64,000 nt of DNA from assembly GCA_020746995.1 (NCBI GenBank), contig JAGPXD010000006.1, positions 1,550,001 through 1,614,000 on the forward strand, given 5' to 3'. The DNA is from Plectosphaerella cucumerina (lineage: Eukaryota; Ascomycota; Sordariomycetes; Glomerellales; Plectosphaerellaceae). Under the pieces are notes generated by a model, which saw only the letters and a list, made by a program, of their open reading frames with translations, made no database searches and was not told where the DNA came from. The number at the start of each line of letters is the position of its first letter. Position 1 is the first letter of the stretch. This document shows positions 1 to 10,670 of this stretch, one piece after another. Both the position numbers and the translations under genes were made by a program.

Positions 1-228
1 GCACTGAACATGTCCGGACACGCTCTCTCTCAGCTCCGAAGCTGTTAGGTCGCAAACAACTTAGAGCATGTTGTGATTATATATCCAGCGACTTCCCATG
101 TCTCGTTCCCCATCCCCTACACTTCGCTGAACTCTTCAGACCCAGCAACAACAGACGACTCAGTCAGGACTTCTCCTGATCTCTCTTGCATTTTGACATC
201 CAACCCTCGTTGTGTTTTCCTGTTCAAC

Positions 229-669
229 ATGAGGTTCACGGTCGGCACTGTCCTCGCCGTCCTCATTGGCACCGCCGCAACGGCTCCCGCCCCCATCGTT
301 GCGTGCGACGCGGGACCCGAGCTCGACCCGCGTTACCTTATCGTCACAGACGTGGACTACAACAAGGCCCACCTCAAAGACTCCAAATCCCAGGGCATCG
401 ACTCCCGAGCTCCCCACGACGGTGAAAACTCTGAGAGCCCTCTCGGTGGTCTCTTCCAGCCCTCACGTATTCAGAATCGAGAGCCGAGGGCAGAGCCGGG
501 ACTTGGAGACAAGTTGGAGCCAGGCAGCGGCAGCACAATTGGCCTCAATCCCTTGAACGCATACACAGGCCCGACAACTATCCACGCTGGGACTCTACAG
601 CTCGGCGAGTCGAATGGACTTCCAGATGTCGATGGGCTTTTGCAAATCGACGACATAATTGTCAAGTAA
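229..669 (+). CDS. Small secreted protein, unknown function
   Basis: The predicted product has 146 residues. It opens with a typical signal peptide: MRFT, a hydrophobic core (VLAVLIGTAATA), then a small-residue cleavage region near residues 19-21. The mature part is hydrophilic, rich in Gly, Asp, Pro and Glu, with a single Cys about seven residues after the likely cleavage site, so it is not a disulfide-rich effector. The frame is open upstream to base 73, but the ATG at 229 is the first that places the hydrophobic segment at the N-terminus. No intron is needed. I recognise no domain. It is probably a secreted or wall-associated protein; an effector role cannot be told from sequence alone. 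Confidence 0.6.
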   Translation: MRFTVGTVLAVLIGTAATAPAPIVACDAGPELDPRYLIVTDVDYNKAHLKDSKSQGIDSRAPHDGENSESPLGGLFQPSRIQNREPRAEPGLGDKLEPGSGSTIGLNPLNAYTGPTTIHAGTLQLGESNGLPDVDGLLQIDDIIVK

Positions 670-1740
670 TTCGGCAGAAACATCGACGACGAGGACGTAC
701 ATGAATTCATTTGGTTCATGACATTGGGTCAACTGTCGACAGGTGATGAGTGACAATCAACGCTTCGGACACTGCGCGGCGAGACCACTGACGCGGGCAT
801 AACAACCGCCATAACCCAGTCTGTCTTCCATCTTGTTTCATCGCAGGTCTAGAGTATTTCCCAGGCACGGCCAGGAGAGCATCCGTGCAAGGGTCTGCGT
901 GGCGAATGTACTTCTGAGTGCTGAAGACTTGATTTCATGCATGTATGTTCCCGAGCATGTCAACAGACAGATGCCATGCCAGGTGAGAATCATTGTTTTC
1001 CCTCGTGTAGTTCAATCTCAATCGCTTTGAAAGTGACTCGGGTAGGACGGCGCGTGTGAGATCGCTTCTACCTCGTTAATTATGAGGCAGGTTACCTACC
1101 TAAGGTAGTACATGTAACACAATCAGCCAGAATGGACAGCGAATGCACTGCTTTCCTCGAAGGGTTTAAGAGATTCAGTAGTCGGTTTCTCCGTATTTCA
1201 TTTAACTGAAGTGATCCGAGCATGTTTCATTGATGACTTATCTCGGGTTTTCGACGCATGGATCCATTCTTCATCGATGAAGGATGGGACAGCTGGTACA
1301 GGCCGGCAGTATGGTCAAAGAAAACAAGGTCCTTTCCCTCTTAGCATTCGCCAGTATTGAGACTTCTGAGCCCATGACACATCATCTTTGTGCTATGCCC
1401 TCGCGTGCTTCTTTATGGTTTCTGCCCACCTTGGCAGACATTTGGTCTATTGGTTGAAAAGATGTCAAGGCTGGGACACGATCTTACAGCTTTGGTCCCA
1501 AGGGAACTGTGAGACGTGGTCCGAAAGTGTTCTTCGAACAATGGCAATCTTTCAAAGTGCCCTGAATAGCATAAGATCTTCGCTCTTCGGCGTCTTCGTG
1601 ATGTTTCTGATGCTCACAGACTCGACACATCATCTTCCGCCACACTTATCTGGATCCAACACACCAATCTCCGAAGCCAAGTCCCACTGGTTTACAGTCA
1701 ATCCCCTCTTTCTTATACCTTATCCGTTGGTCTGGCAACC
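670..1740. other. Gene-poor stretch upstream of the HELAH gene
   Basis: No convincing gene is seen. Short open frames at 833-1030 and 1388-1822 have no recognisable domain. Frame +1 is open from 1570 into the HELAH gene, so an extra 5' exon or an earlier start cannot be excluded. A near-palindrome of the CTACCT-A-AGGTAG type lies at 1096-1108. Confidence 0.4.
1096..1108. repeat. CTACCT/AGGTAG near-palindrome
   Basis: CTACCT, one spacer base, then AGGTAG, its reverse complement. Relatives of this TACCTA/TAGGTA motif recur at 19866-19893, 24892-24904, 56515-56543 and 57109-57122, always outside genes. Confidence 0.5.
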
Positions 1741-2882
1741 ATGTCTAGCGATGATGGGGCGTCAATGTGGGATGTGGAGGGTATCTCCTATCTCAGCATC
1801 TGCTTCCTTCAAGAGGATCTAGCCAACCCCGGTCCCAACTTGTATGTGGCCATGAACGCAACTCGAATTTATACGAAACCAGGAATCCCAGAGTTCGATA
1901 CTGTAAGTAATTGGTCAGGACTCTGTCCTGTGGATACTTGTGCTAACTGGCAATAGATGTCGAAGGCGATTGGAGTGGGCCTCAAGATCCTGAGGACAGA
2001 GGATGGCAGGCGGGCACTGTGCGACCTTGGCAGGGCAGTCGTTCAGGGCTGGAAGCATGAAGGTCGCCACTCATTCGAGGGAGATCCAGATATGATGCCA
2101 GTCTACGTGGACCATTTCCTGGCCCGGATCAAGGCGGATTTTCCGGTCGTGGGGCTGTCCTCGCAGATGCTGCCAGGCACGTATGCGGTGACTCAACGTA
2201 TGCCCGCTTGGGGCAACACTGCTGGGCACGGAGGGGGACACCTTCTGGATTTTAGACCCAAGAGCGCCTCTTTCATCTATTACAACTACTCGAGAACGGC
2301 AGCGATGGTCAAGACATATCAGGCCGGGGACAACGCCACATACAGCAAGTTTCTCGTCCAAATCGCCACAACAACATCCCACGAGCTGGCGCACACTTTC
2401 ACGGGCTACCTTGCCAGGGGCTTGCTTGAGCCAAGGACTCACACACCGCTGGAGGTTCAATACTTCTCGATCGTGAACGAATTTGTGCATCGCGGCGAGG
2501 CTGGTCGCTGGCTCGAAAACCGCCTCTTTGGTGGTGCCTTGGCGTGGCTAACGAACCCGGAACGGCCTGATGATGAGGTAAGTGGAACCTGCAGTTATGT
2601 TCCTACCCAGTACCTATGTGTAAGATTGCTGACCTTTTCTCCTAGGCCGGACATGCGTACCTCTTCTGCGGGACTCGGCTGTACCGCATCAACCCAGCTG
2701 TCTTTGGTGAGATGGTCCTCAACCTTGAGAGTAAGTTTCCCTCCCCTGCAAAGAAGTTAGGCTGGATAGACGAAGTGACTGACGTATCACTAGACGCACT
2801 CATTCCCTTTCCCTTCAGGTGCATCGGCGAGGGCCAGACTATCGCCGAACTAGCGGCAGCGGGATCGGTCCAGTTCTCATAA
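1741..2882 (+). CDS. HELAH-motif protein, putative metallopeptidase-like
   Basis: Four exons: 1741-1902, 1957-2577, 2646-2730 and 2794-2882. The introns of 54, 68 and 63 nt all have GT..AG ends, and the first has a clear TGCTAAC branch site. The spliced product has 318 residues. A zinc-peptidase-like motif, HELAH, lies at residues 196-200, preceded by Thr and Ser and followed by TF, as in the helix of HExxH metalloenzymes. A third zinc ligand is not obvious. There is no signal peptide from the chosen ATG. The start is uncertain because the frame stays open upstream to 1570. I do not recognise a named family. Peptidase activity is inferred only from the motif; a structural protein that kept the motif is possible. 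Confidence 0.65.
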
Positions 2883-3663
2883 AATCCTCCGAGGTTTCGT
2901 GAGTCTTATCTTTGAGAATGACTTCCCCGATCAAGTGATCGAAAGCCGACGTTGAGGGCCCTGGGCGAGCTGGTCTCGCCCTGCAAGTGCGCTGGGTGCC
3001 GACCGAGGACGGGACGACTGGAGGGGATGGAGCGGCCCAGGGATGAAGTTGCAAAGCCTAGTGTTGCATTGCCGTATGTTGATAGATAGGGTTCATAGCG
3101 ATTGGAGTTTTTCAATAACTGGGCGGATTGCGCCTGGGTTCAGAAAGCATTGGGTGCCGGCCATGGCGTGGCGATGCGTCGAAATCCATGATCCAAGTTC
3201 AGTGGGTGCTGTGACATACGTGGGTCATGAGAGGTGATGTGGTCAATTGGCAGGCTTCCGGGCAGCGCATGTGGCACAATGAGGCATCTTGCCGTCTTAT
3301 CTCGGATGATGGAGACTGGGCGGAACCGCAAGCCTATGACATAATGCTGAGTGAGGGCCGTTGCAACTCAGCCGTCGTGTCGTCGTTGTCGGTGTGCGCC
3401 ATGGTACAACGGCAGGTTGACAAGATCATCGTCGAGTCGAGTCCTGCTGAGGTAATCACCCATGGCGCAGTCACGTGGGAGTGGCTGGTGTGGCTCGCCG
3501 ATCCAGCCCACCCGCCCCGTTCCCCATCGCCCAATCAGCCGCGCTCGCTATTTTGCACTCCCACACAAAGAAATTTCGAGCATTTCGACGCTGTTCTCCT
3601 CTCACGACACCGACCAGATCCTTCCCCAACTAACCGCCCGACAACAGCAAAAAGGACGTCAAA
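2883..3663. other. Intergenic; eL34 upstream region
   Basis: Nothing gene-like is seen. The stretch must hold the 3' end of the HELAH gene transcript and the promoter of the eL34 gene. Just before the eL34 start there is a pyrimidine-rich run, then an A-rich start context. Confidence 0.4.
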
Positions 3664-4402
3664 ATGGCCGGCCAACGCGTTACCTACCGCCGTCGCAACC
3701 CGTGAGTAGCTCTCCGACACGAGTCTGCTTTCTTCCTTCGGATCGCCGCATTGCTGCTGGCTCGCCGTCGTGCTCTGCATCGACTGACCCGAAATCCGCA
3801 GCTACAACACCACGTCGAACAAGACGCGGGTGATCAAGACCCCCGGCGGCCAGCACCGTGTTCTTCACATCAAGAAGCGCGGCACCGCTCCCAAGTGCGG
3901 CGACTGCGGCATCAAGCTGCCCGGCGTAAGTGACATCGAACACCCGGATTGGAGGGGCACGGCAATTGGAGGAAGGCTTTGGACAGAGGCGCACCGACAC
4001 CACGAGCGACGGCAACAACAGCGATGGCGACGAACAAATTGACGGGATACGACTGGACGCATCGGGGGATCATCGAACGAACTCGAACACAACCGCTGTC
4101 GCTGCATCGCAGGTCGAATGCTGCCGCCCGTCGCCGAAGACCAAGCCCTTCCTTGCACCAAGCCGCCGCCATCACCATTTCTGCACGACTCCCACACTAA
4201 CTCTCCCCCTCAGGTCCCCGCCCTCCGCCCCCGCGAGTACGCCCAGCTCTCGAAGCCCAAGAAGACCGTCCAGCGTGCCTACGGCGGTTCGCGATGCGGC
4301 AACTGCGTCCGTGACCGCGTCGTCCGCGCCTTCCTGATCGAGGAGCAGAAGATCGTCAAGAAGGTCCTGAAGGAGGCCGGCCAGGCCGAGAAGAAGAAAT
4401 AG
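3664..4402 (+). CDS. RPL34: 60S ribosomal protein eL34
   Basis: Structural protein of the cytosolic large ribosomal subunit. Three exons: 3664-3701, 3802-3925 and 4214-4402, with introns of 100 and 288 nt, give 116 residues, a normal length for fungal eL34. The sequence starts MAGQRVTYRRRNPYNTTSNK and carries the two CxxC zinc-binding pairs of the family (CGDC and CGNC), with a Lys-rich C-terminus ending KKK. The very short first exon and long second intron are common in fungal ribosomal protein genes. Identification is by direct recognition of the conserved sequence. The GCC codon after ATG and the AAA before it give a strong start context. Confidence 0.96.
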
Positions 4403-5072
4403 ACAACTCATCGTACCACCCAACCACGAACAATAGCGACTCGTCGTATTTCTTCTTTCCATGGTCGTCGGTTCCCCGCCCCCTCGTCGTCTTTTTCCCA
4501 CGGGTCATCCCCCACACACAACAAAAAACGGCACCCATCCACAACCACACGCTTTTACGGATACGGCAACGGAGGGGAGGGTTGGTTCATACTGCGTCTT
4601 CGGTGTTCACTAGGGCAAAAAGGGAAACTTTTGCATGATGTTGCGAAAGGAAGCGCATACCAGGGCTGGCCTGGCAATGGGGAGAGAGAAAGGCCGGTCT
4701 GGTCTACTGCTATTCTAGAAGGCAGGGCTTGATTCGGGAATGAACACGGATTTTGGTCCGCATCTTTTTTTGCGTGGGGCGGACACGTCCGTCCTAGGAA
4801 TGACCGCGATTTGATTGATCCAGGTTGAAATGCGATGACAGGCGTGTTTGTGTGAACCGATGCGGTCTTGATGTTGTGATGGTCGAATGCGCCCGGCTGG
4901 TGTCCCTGGAGTGGTAATCATGACGCCGTCAAGGCGAACCTAGCCCGAGCTCCAAGCTCGACTTTTCCACAGCGCCCCGCAAACAACCCTCCGACCAACC
5001 TTCAACACCCAGCCGAGAGGATTTGATGCAGCGGATTGCAACATCCTAGACCATACCAATCCTCCTTCAGCC
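4403..5072. other. Intergenic between eL34 and complex I assembly gene
   Basis: No gene seen. It holds the 3' end of the eL34 transcript and the promoter of the next gene. Open frames on both strands here are short and lack domains. Confidence 0.45.
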
Positions 5073-5811
5073 ATGTCTCTCTCCAGTCCACTGCGCGTCA
5101 TGCGCGCGATCCCGAGAAGCCGACAAGCCCTCCTTCCTACCACATCCCGCTCGATAGCCGTGCTGCCCGCAGCCTCCCGACGAGCCTTCCACGCTGCGCC
5201 AACGCTGCTGCGGTCGCGGTCGCAAAACAATAGCAAAGAGCACCGCCCGGCAGACCTGGCAAGTCTAGACGTGCTGGCCTCGGCACCGGTACCATCCACA
5301 AACATCGACGCCACTCTCCCGCGGGGCTTCATGTTCAACAGCGGCCTCAGCATCCTCGACGGAGCGGGCGCGCTGCTCGTGGGAGGCGAGGCCTTTGAGT
5401 GGAAGCCTTGGCTTCTCAACGGACCGGAAGACGACCCGAAGAACCTGCGCATCGTGAACAGCAAGGGCCAGATCGAGCTGCCGGCGGAAGCGTTCTCGCT
5501 GCTGAGTCTCGTGTGGCCGCGACCTGGTACGTACACTCCAGCAGGATCCCGGTTCTCTCTACCATGCCGATGGAGCACAGCTAATCTCTGCTTTTCCAGA
5601 CCTCTTCGTCATCGGCGTTGGACGCCTCAACCGACCCCTCAGCCCGGAGACACGGCGACACATCTCTGCTCTGGGCATGAGGGTAGAGGTGCTCGACACA
5701 AGAAACGCATGCTCGCACTACAACCTTCTGACGACTGAGAGGGGAGTCGAGGAGGTTGGCGCAGCATTGATACCGATTGGATGGGTGGAGGGCAAGGGTG
5801 CCGTCGAGTAG
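5073..5811 (+). CDS. Mitochondrial complex I assembly factor, NDUFAF3/Mth938 type
   Basis: Two exons, 5073-5526 and 5600-5811, with a 73-nt GTACGT..CAG intron, give 221 residues. The first ~50 residues are rich in Arg, Ser and Ala with no acidic residue, as in a mitochondrial targeting peptide. The body has the DUF498/Mth938 fold signature: a segment reading GFMFNSG, then a later stretch reading DLFVIGVGRL, and the C-terminal ACSHYNLL region with an Ile-Pro-rich end. In animals NDUFAF3 works with NDUFAF4 in early assembly of the peripheral arm of complex I. A similar matrix role is inferred here. The splice junction joins WPRP to DLFVIG in frame, supporting the model. Confidence 0.85.
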
Positions 5812-7552
5812 ACGGCAGCTCGAGGACGAGTTGGCTATGGAGAAGCAGCATGTAACATTTGTGTACTATATGGCGTGTCTTCGCTGCATGAAGCGGCATC
5901 ACGGAGGGAATGGCGGCTGCGCCAACACGAGCGAGGAAACGAGAGCGCTTGAAGGATGGATAGCTCAAAACAAAATAAGCCCGCTTCAACCTCATCTCTG
6001 CTGAACAGTAGCCCGTCGGACAGCACGATTCCGATGGGCGTCAGATCATGTGCATGATCATTGTGCCTCCGAATATATGTGACCCAAGCACGGGTGCCCA
6101 GACACCCTGAGGCGTGACCTCGCCGCACTCATTGCACCAATGCTGACTCGACCTTAGATTCCAGTTGGAACGGCGCCATTGAGGACATTTCTGTCGTGGC
6201 AGGCTAGTAGAAGCGTGGATCTTGTGGTATTGATAGGCACCACACAAGCGTTTGGGCGGTCGGGTGTGGCCGAACCTGGACGAAGAGTGCTCGATCTGGG
6301 GCAAGAGTCGTCCGGCACTTCTGGACTAGGTACATCAGTATTGAGGAGCTGGCAGGAGGTGAGCAAGTTATCCCAAAATCTGGCCGGTAAGAAAAACAAT
6401 CAACCAGTTCGTCAAGTCAAGCACGACCCCCAGTGGGCGTCATGTTGCTTGAAGCAGCTTTCTCGCTGACCTGGATCCGACATTGGTCCGCCGCCTAGGC
6501 ACCTGAAAGACACCACTGGCAAATATTCGGCACCATCATTTGCATCTTCCTCGGGGTCAAATAAGACATGAATAGTATCAAATTGTTTCTCGGGAGAAGA
6601 GTACAAGATTTGAGTTTACATTGCCCCAATTATTTGGATGATAGGTATTGATTCTGTGGTTGTGGTTTCAAGCAATCATTTTCAAACAGATGCCTCGAAC
6701 ATTTCCTGGACGAACATCTCCTCGCACCACTACCACCATGCCTCAAAACAACCATTTGATAACTTGAATCACGAATTCAGCAAATTATATAAGCTGAGAC
6801 CAACTAACAGTGGTTTCGACTCCTTGCCATTTGAAACCCTGAACTTCCTATCTCTCCAGCAGCACAAGCTCGGTGAGAGCCTCAAAACGCGGCGCACAGT
6901 CGACCTGTGATTGGCCAGTCCTCACCGATCCATTTGCACCAATTAAACACCCGCATCCGCTCCAGGTGGGGGATGGATGACGAACTGTTGGTCGAGCCAG
7001 GAATGGCAGGAAGACATAACATCGCCAAACTCGGGCACAATTGACGATGACTCCTCTCAAGTAAAACCGCGTCACCCGCACGAAAATCACCTGCAACCCC
7101 CCGAAAAGCACCCGCCAGAGGCAGTGGTGCCCCTGAGAAGACTGCGGCTCCGCCTCGTGGCCACAGACTGACTCGAGAGTCGAGATTGCTCCCGGACCAC
7201 AGCATCTCACCGCACGTCCCGCTCATCGGGCAGCGACGGGCTCATAAAAGAGTCTGCGCATCCATCCCTTGGACTCTTCCAGGAAAGGGCGCTGGGCGCA
7301 AGCCCAGGCGCTGGACAACAACGATCGAGGAGCAGCTGCGGGCTCCTGCCTTGACGAGAAACGCGCCTTCCCGAGACAGCCAGTGTCACTGAGCTGTCGC
7401 CTGTCTTGGTCAATCCACTCCTTTTGGCACGACTCGACTTTTTTTTTGGAGCGAAATCACCGCATCATAGCGACACTCTCTCATCTTTTCCAACAGCCAT
7501 ACCACGCCTGAAAAGCACTCGCTCGCACGTTCCTGGCCATTGCTCACTCACC
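5812..7552. other. 1.7 kb intergenic stretch
   Basis: No supported gene. Frames at 6179-6469 and 6638-6910 lack domains and splice logic. A TATATAAG string sits near 6786-6793, but no good gene follows it directly. The last 500 bases probably form the promoter and leader of the hydrolase-phosphatase gene. Confidence 0.35.
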
Positions 7553-9472
7553 ATGGCGGACCAGCAGAAATCAACCGAGATCGCGGGATGGATCGATGGC
7601 CCGGCATCTCGCCCGCACGACCCTGACGAGACTGACCCCAAGCTCTTGAGGGATCACTCGGAGATCAGGTCTTTCAAAACCAAGCGATTTACTTATCCTG
7701 GCGTGCGCGTCTTCTACCGGCGACATCCACAAGCCGATCAGCTACCACAGCCGTCGCTTCCGCTGCTCGTCTTCATCCACGGCCTCGGCGGTTCAATCGC
7801 ACAGTTCCACCCCCTCATGACCAGCCTCGTCCATCTCTCATCGACACTCGCCATCGATCTTCCAGGCTGTGGCCGGTCAGAGCTCAATCCCACCGATTGG
7901 GACGCGTACTCGTACGATGCGCTCATTGAGCTTCTGGACGTCATCATTGAGGATTACCGCAAGCGCGATGTCGAGGGCACGGTCGTTTTAATCGGCCAGA
8001 GCATGGGCAGCAACCTCTGCGCCCGCCTCGCCAGTCGCACCAAGCCCGGCAGGGCGCGCATCTCAGAACATGTCGTCGGATACGTCGGCATCTGTCCGCT
8101 CAGCGGTCCTGTCCCCGAAGAGAAGGCCGTCTGGATGCGGAGGCTTCTCTACGTTCCCGAGTGGATTTTCAACCTCTGGCGGGCATGGGATCAATGGGGT
8201 GGTCCTTACAGCGCAAGTGTCACCAGGTTCGCCGGGACCGATGGTGACCTGCACTTCCGCAAAATGCAGGATCGCTTTAACAAGCAGAGCCGGTCACCAA
8301 CATTTCGGCGCATGGCATGGGGTGCCGTCAACAAGAACGCCGATGGCACCGGAGGTCTCCAGGGCGAGGCCATGTACGCGGGAATCGAGGTTCCCGTGTA
8401 TCTGGTTGGAGGCGAAGCCGACGACATCACCCCGCCCAGCAACATTGCAAAGATTGAGGGCTACCTCGCCGGCGCTGCGACCTCATCGCCAGCAGCCCCA
8501 TCCGAAGACGATTTCGAGATAATTGGAGCCGGTGCAGCTCCCGTCAATCCCTCCACGGAGCCCTCAGACCACATGCCAACTCGCATTGACGACATTCGCG
8601 AGGAGGACTTCAGCAGAGACAAAAGGGTCCTCAACCGGGACGAAAGCAGCTTGGACGACCCGAGTACACCGCAAGAGTCGCTGGCGACCGTGCCGCCCCA
8701 GCTGCGGCACCCCTCCAAGGTCGTCAAGTCGATCGTCCTGCCGGCTCCCGCAAACCACGCCCTCATCTACCAAGGCTGCAATGTGCGCATCCTCGCCGGC
8801 CTCATCTCCGAATTCCTCCAGGATCACGTCACCAACCGTCTCTCCCTGGGATGGCAGCTCCAGTACCTCTCCCGCGAGGGCAAGTGGGACGTCAAGAACC
8901 TGGAGAAGTGGCGCAAGGTCGCCGCCGTCTCGGCGCCAATCGGCCCGCCAGGCGCCCCGGTGTTCCGCGCCATGAAGACCCTTCGAGAGGCCGATGAAGT
9001 GCACAGCCCGGCGGTCTTCGTCAAGCAATGGGGTGGCATCATCAAGGATGTCATCGACATCAGCCATGACCAGCCGGTCTACGACGCCCTCACCATGGAG
9101 CAGGCGGGCATCAAGTACCACAAGTTTGCGACAGTGTCCAAGATCCCCCCACGCGACGGCGAGGTCGAGACTTTTATTCGTCTCGTCGACCACATGAGGG
9201 AACAGCGCAAGGCAGACGAGGGCGAAAATGTCGAAGACCCCACGCTGCCCGACACCAGCAAGCGCGTCATCGGCGTGCACTGCCACTACGGCTTCAACAG
9301 AACGGGATACTTCCTGGTGTGTTACCTTGTCGAGCGCTGCGGGTTCAGCGTGCAGGAGGCCATTGATACGTTTGCGACGGCGCGGCCGAACGGCATCCGC
9401 CACTCGCACTTTTTGGATCAGTTATTTGTACGATACTCGGGGCTGAAGAAGGAGGATGCACCGGCTTGTTGA
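7553..9472 (+). CDS. Alpha/beta hydrolase fused to a dual-specificity phosphatase
   Basis: One intronless frame of 639 residues. The start at 7553 follows a CACC context; the open frame extends upstream but that part reads as leader. Residues ~60-330 form an alpha/beta hydrolase: HGLGG oxyanion loop, then GQSMGS with nucleophile Ser150. A ~110-residue low-complexity insert rich in Ser, Asp, Glu and Pro separates this from a later segment with a conserved-looking NHALIY, where the hydrolase His may sit. Residues ~500-630 form a cysteine phosphatase: HCHYGFNRTG fits the HCxxGxxRTG loop (Cys577), resembling RNA 5'-triphosphatase and capping-enzyme phosphatases. Substrates are unknown. Because one unbroken frame encodes both, the fusion is real in this sequence unless the assembly is wrong. 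Confidence 0.88.
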   Translation: MADQQKSTEIAGWIDGPASRPHDPDETDPKLLRDHSEIRSFKTKRFTYPGVRVFYRRHPQADQLPQPSLPLLVFIHGLGGSIAQFHPLMTSLVHLSSTLAIDLPGCGRSELNPTDWDAYSYDALIELLDVIIEDYRKRDVEGTVVLIGQSMGSNLCARLASRTKPGRARISEHVVGYVGICPLSGPVPEEKAVWMRRLLYVPEWIFNLWRAWDQWGGPYSASVTRFAGTDGDLHFRKMQDRFNKQSRSPTFRRMAWGAVNKNADGTGGLQGEAMYAGIEVPVYLVGGEADDITPPSNIAKIEGYLAGAATSSPAAPSEDDFEIIGAGAAPVNPSTEPSDHMPTRIDDIREEDFSRDKRVLNRDESSLDDPSTPQESLATVPPQLRHPSKVVKSIVLPAPANHALIYQGCNVRILAGLISEFLQDHVTNRLSLGWQLQYLSREGKWDVKNLEKWRKVAAVSAPIGPPGAPVFRAMKTLREADEVHSPAVFVKQWGGIIKDVIDISHDQPVYDALTMEQAGIKYHKFATVSKIPPRDGEVETFIRLVDHMREQRKADEGENVEDPTLPDTSKRVIGVHCHYGFNRTGYFLVCYLVERCGFSVQEAIDTFATARPNGIRHSHFLDQLFVRYSGLKKEDAPAC

Positions 9473-9819
9473 GGAGGAGAAGCTTTTAATTTTCTTCCAA
9501 CGCAGCGAACTCGTGGGTCACTTGGTATCGTATTGGATCATAGACGGGCGGACAGGTATCGGCTCGAAGCGTCTTCACGATGAATTGACTTGGCGTTGAA
9601 TTGGTGGGCGCATTTGCTCGAGCGACCGAATGGTCGGCACTGAAGGCCTGGCCCACATTCCCGATGCTGCCAGGGTGCCAACGTCACTCGAAGCTCCAAG
9701 ATGAAATGCGCGCAGCGGTATTAATTGATTATCTATCTAGAGGTGTCTTAAGTCGCATGAGAAGTCATCAAGGGTATGTACAATCGAAATCTAAAACCAC
9801 ACAGCCTCGGCGTCTTCGC
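9473..9819. other. Convergent intergenic region
   Basis: It lies between the 3' ends of two converging genes. It should hold both polyadenylation regions. No gene is seen. Confidence 0.45.
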
Positions 9820-10670
9820 CTACAGGCGGTACCAGTTCGCCGGGTCGTCGCCCAGGCACTCGCCGACCGTAACGGTCCTGAACCCCCTGGCGCGCAACGT
9901 CTCGATCATGTGCGGCGTGAGCAAAGAGACAGTAGTCTCGTGCACATCGTGAGCGAGGACAATGGGCCCGGCACTGTCAGGAGACCCAAGTTCCGCATCA
10001 AACTTTGCCTGAGACGCGCCGTTCGTATCCGGAGTCTGGTTCTCGTAGTCCTTCGTGTCGATGCTGGCATCGATGACGTGGTAGCCCAGGCCGCTGATCT
10101 CTGCGAGACAATCGCCGGCGCAGGAGAGGTATGGGGCGCGCATGTATGTGGGAGCGACGCCGATGATGCTGCGGAAGAGGGCGTCGTTGCCCTCCATCTG
10201 GGCGGCGCGGTCGGCGGAGGAGAGGCCGTTGAGGTCGGCGTGGGTGAGGGTGTGGCTTGCGAGATGGTGGCCGGCTTCGTACATGCGGCGGACAGCCGAG
10301 GCGTAGGGCTCCTGGTCCATTATGCGGCCGAAGTTTTGGCCGTTGAGGAAGAAGGTGGCTTTGGCATCGTAACTGGCGAGGATGTCGAGGAGCTGGTTGG
10401 TGAAGGTGTAGGGGCCGTCGTCGAAGGTGAGGGCGACTTGGCCGGGAGTGATGCAGTTGTAGTAGATCTGGCCGAAGGCGGGGCCGCCTGTTGAGGTGGT
10501 GGTGGTGGTAGTGGAGGAGGATGAGTTTCTAGGTAGAACGTTAGAAGCTATGCGGTGAAGGGATGAGGAAGGAGTACGTACGTTGTGGCCCGGGGGTGAG
10601 AGCGGGTGGGCGCGGCGGAGGAGGTGGCGGCGAGGGCGGCAACGAGGCCGAAGATGCGTGCAGAATACAT
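9820..10670 (-). CDS. Secreted polysaccharide deacetylase (CE4, chitin deacetylase)
   Basis: Two exons on the minus strand, 10670-10582 and 10528-9820, with a 53-nt intron that has a GTACGT donor, a CTAAC branch and a CTAG acceptor, give 265 residues. The first exon supplies a signal peptide (MYSARIFGLVAALAATSSA) that an unspliced reading would lose. A Ser/Thr linker precedes the NodB domain. All five CE4 motifs are visible: TFDDGP, SHTLTH (metal His pair), RAPY, DASIDTKDYE and IVLAHDVHE. The enzyme should remove acetyl groups from chitin or its oligomers at the wall, giving chitosan. No chitin-binding module is seen. It adds to the wall-active genes in this window (GH18, Crh). Confidence 0.9.

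Noticed and set aside
8564..9409. 281-codon minus-strand frame inside the hydrolase-phosphatase gene
   Set aside because: Shadow of the well-supported plus-strand coding sequence.
9601..10494. 297-codon plus-strand frame opposite the deacetylase
   Set aside because: The minus strand carries all five CE4 motifs and a good intron; the plus frame is Val/Gly/Glu-rich shadow.
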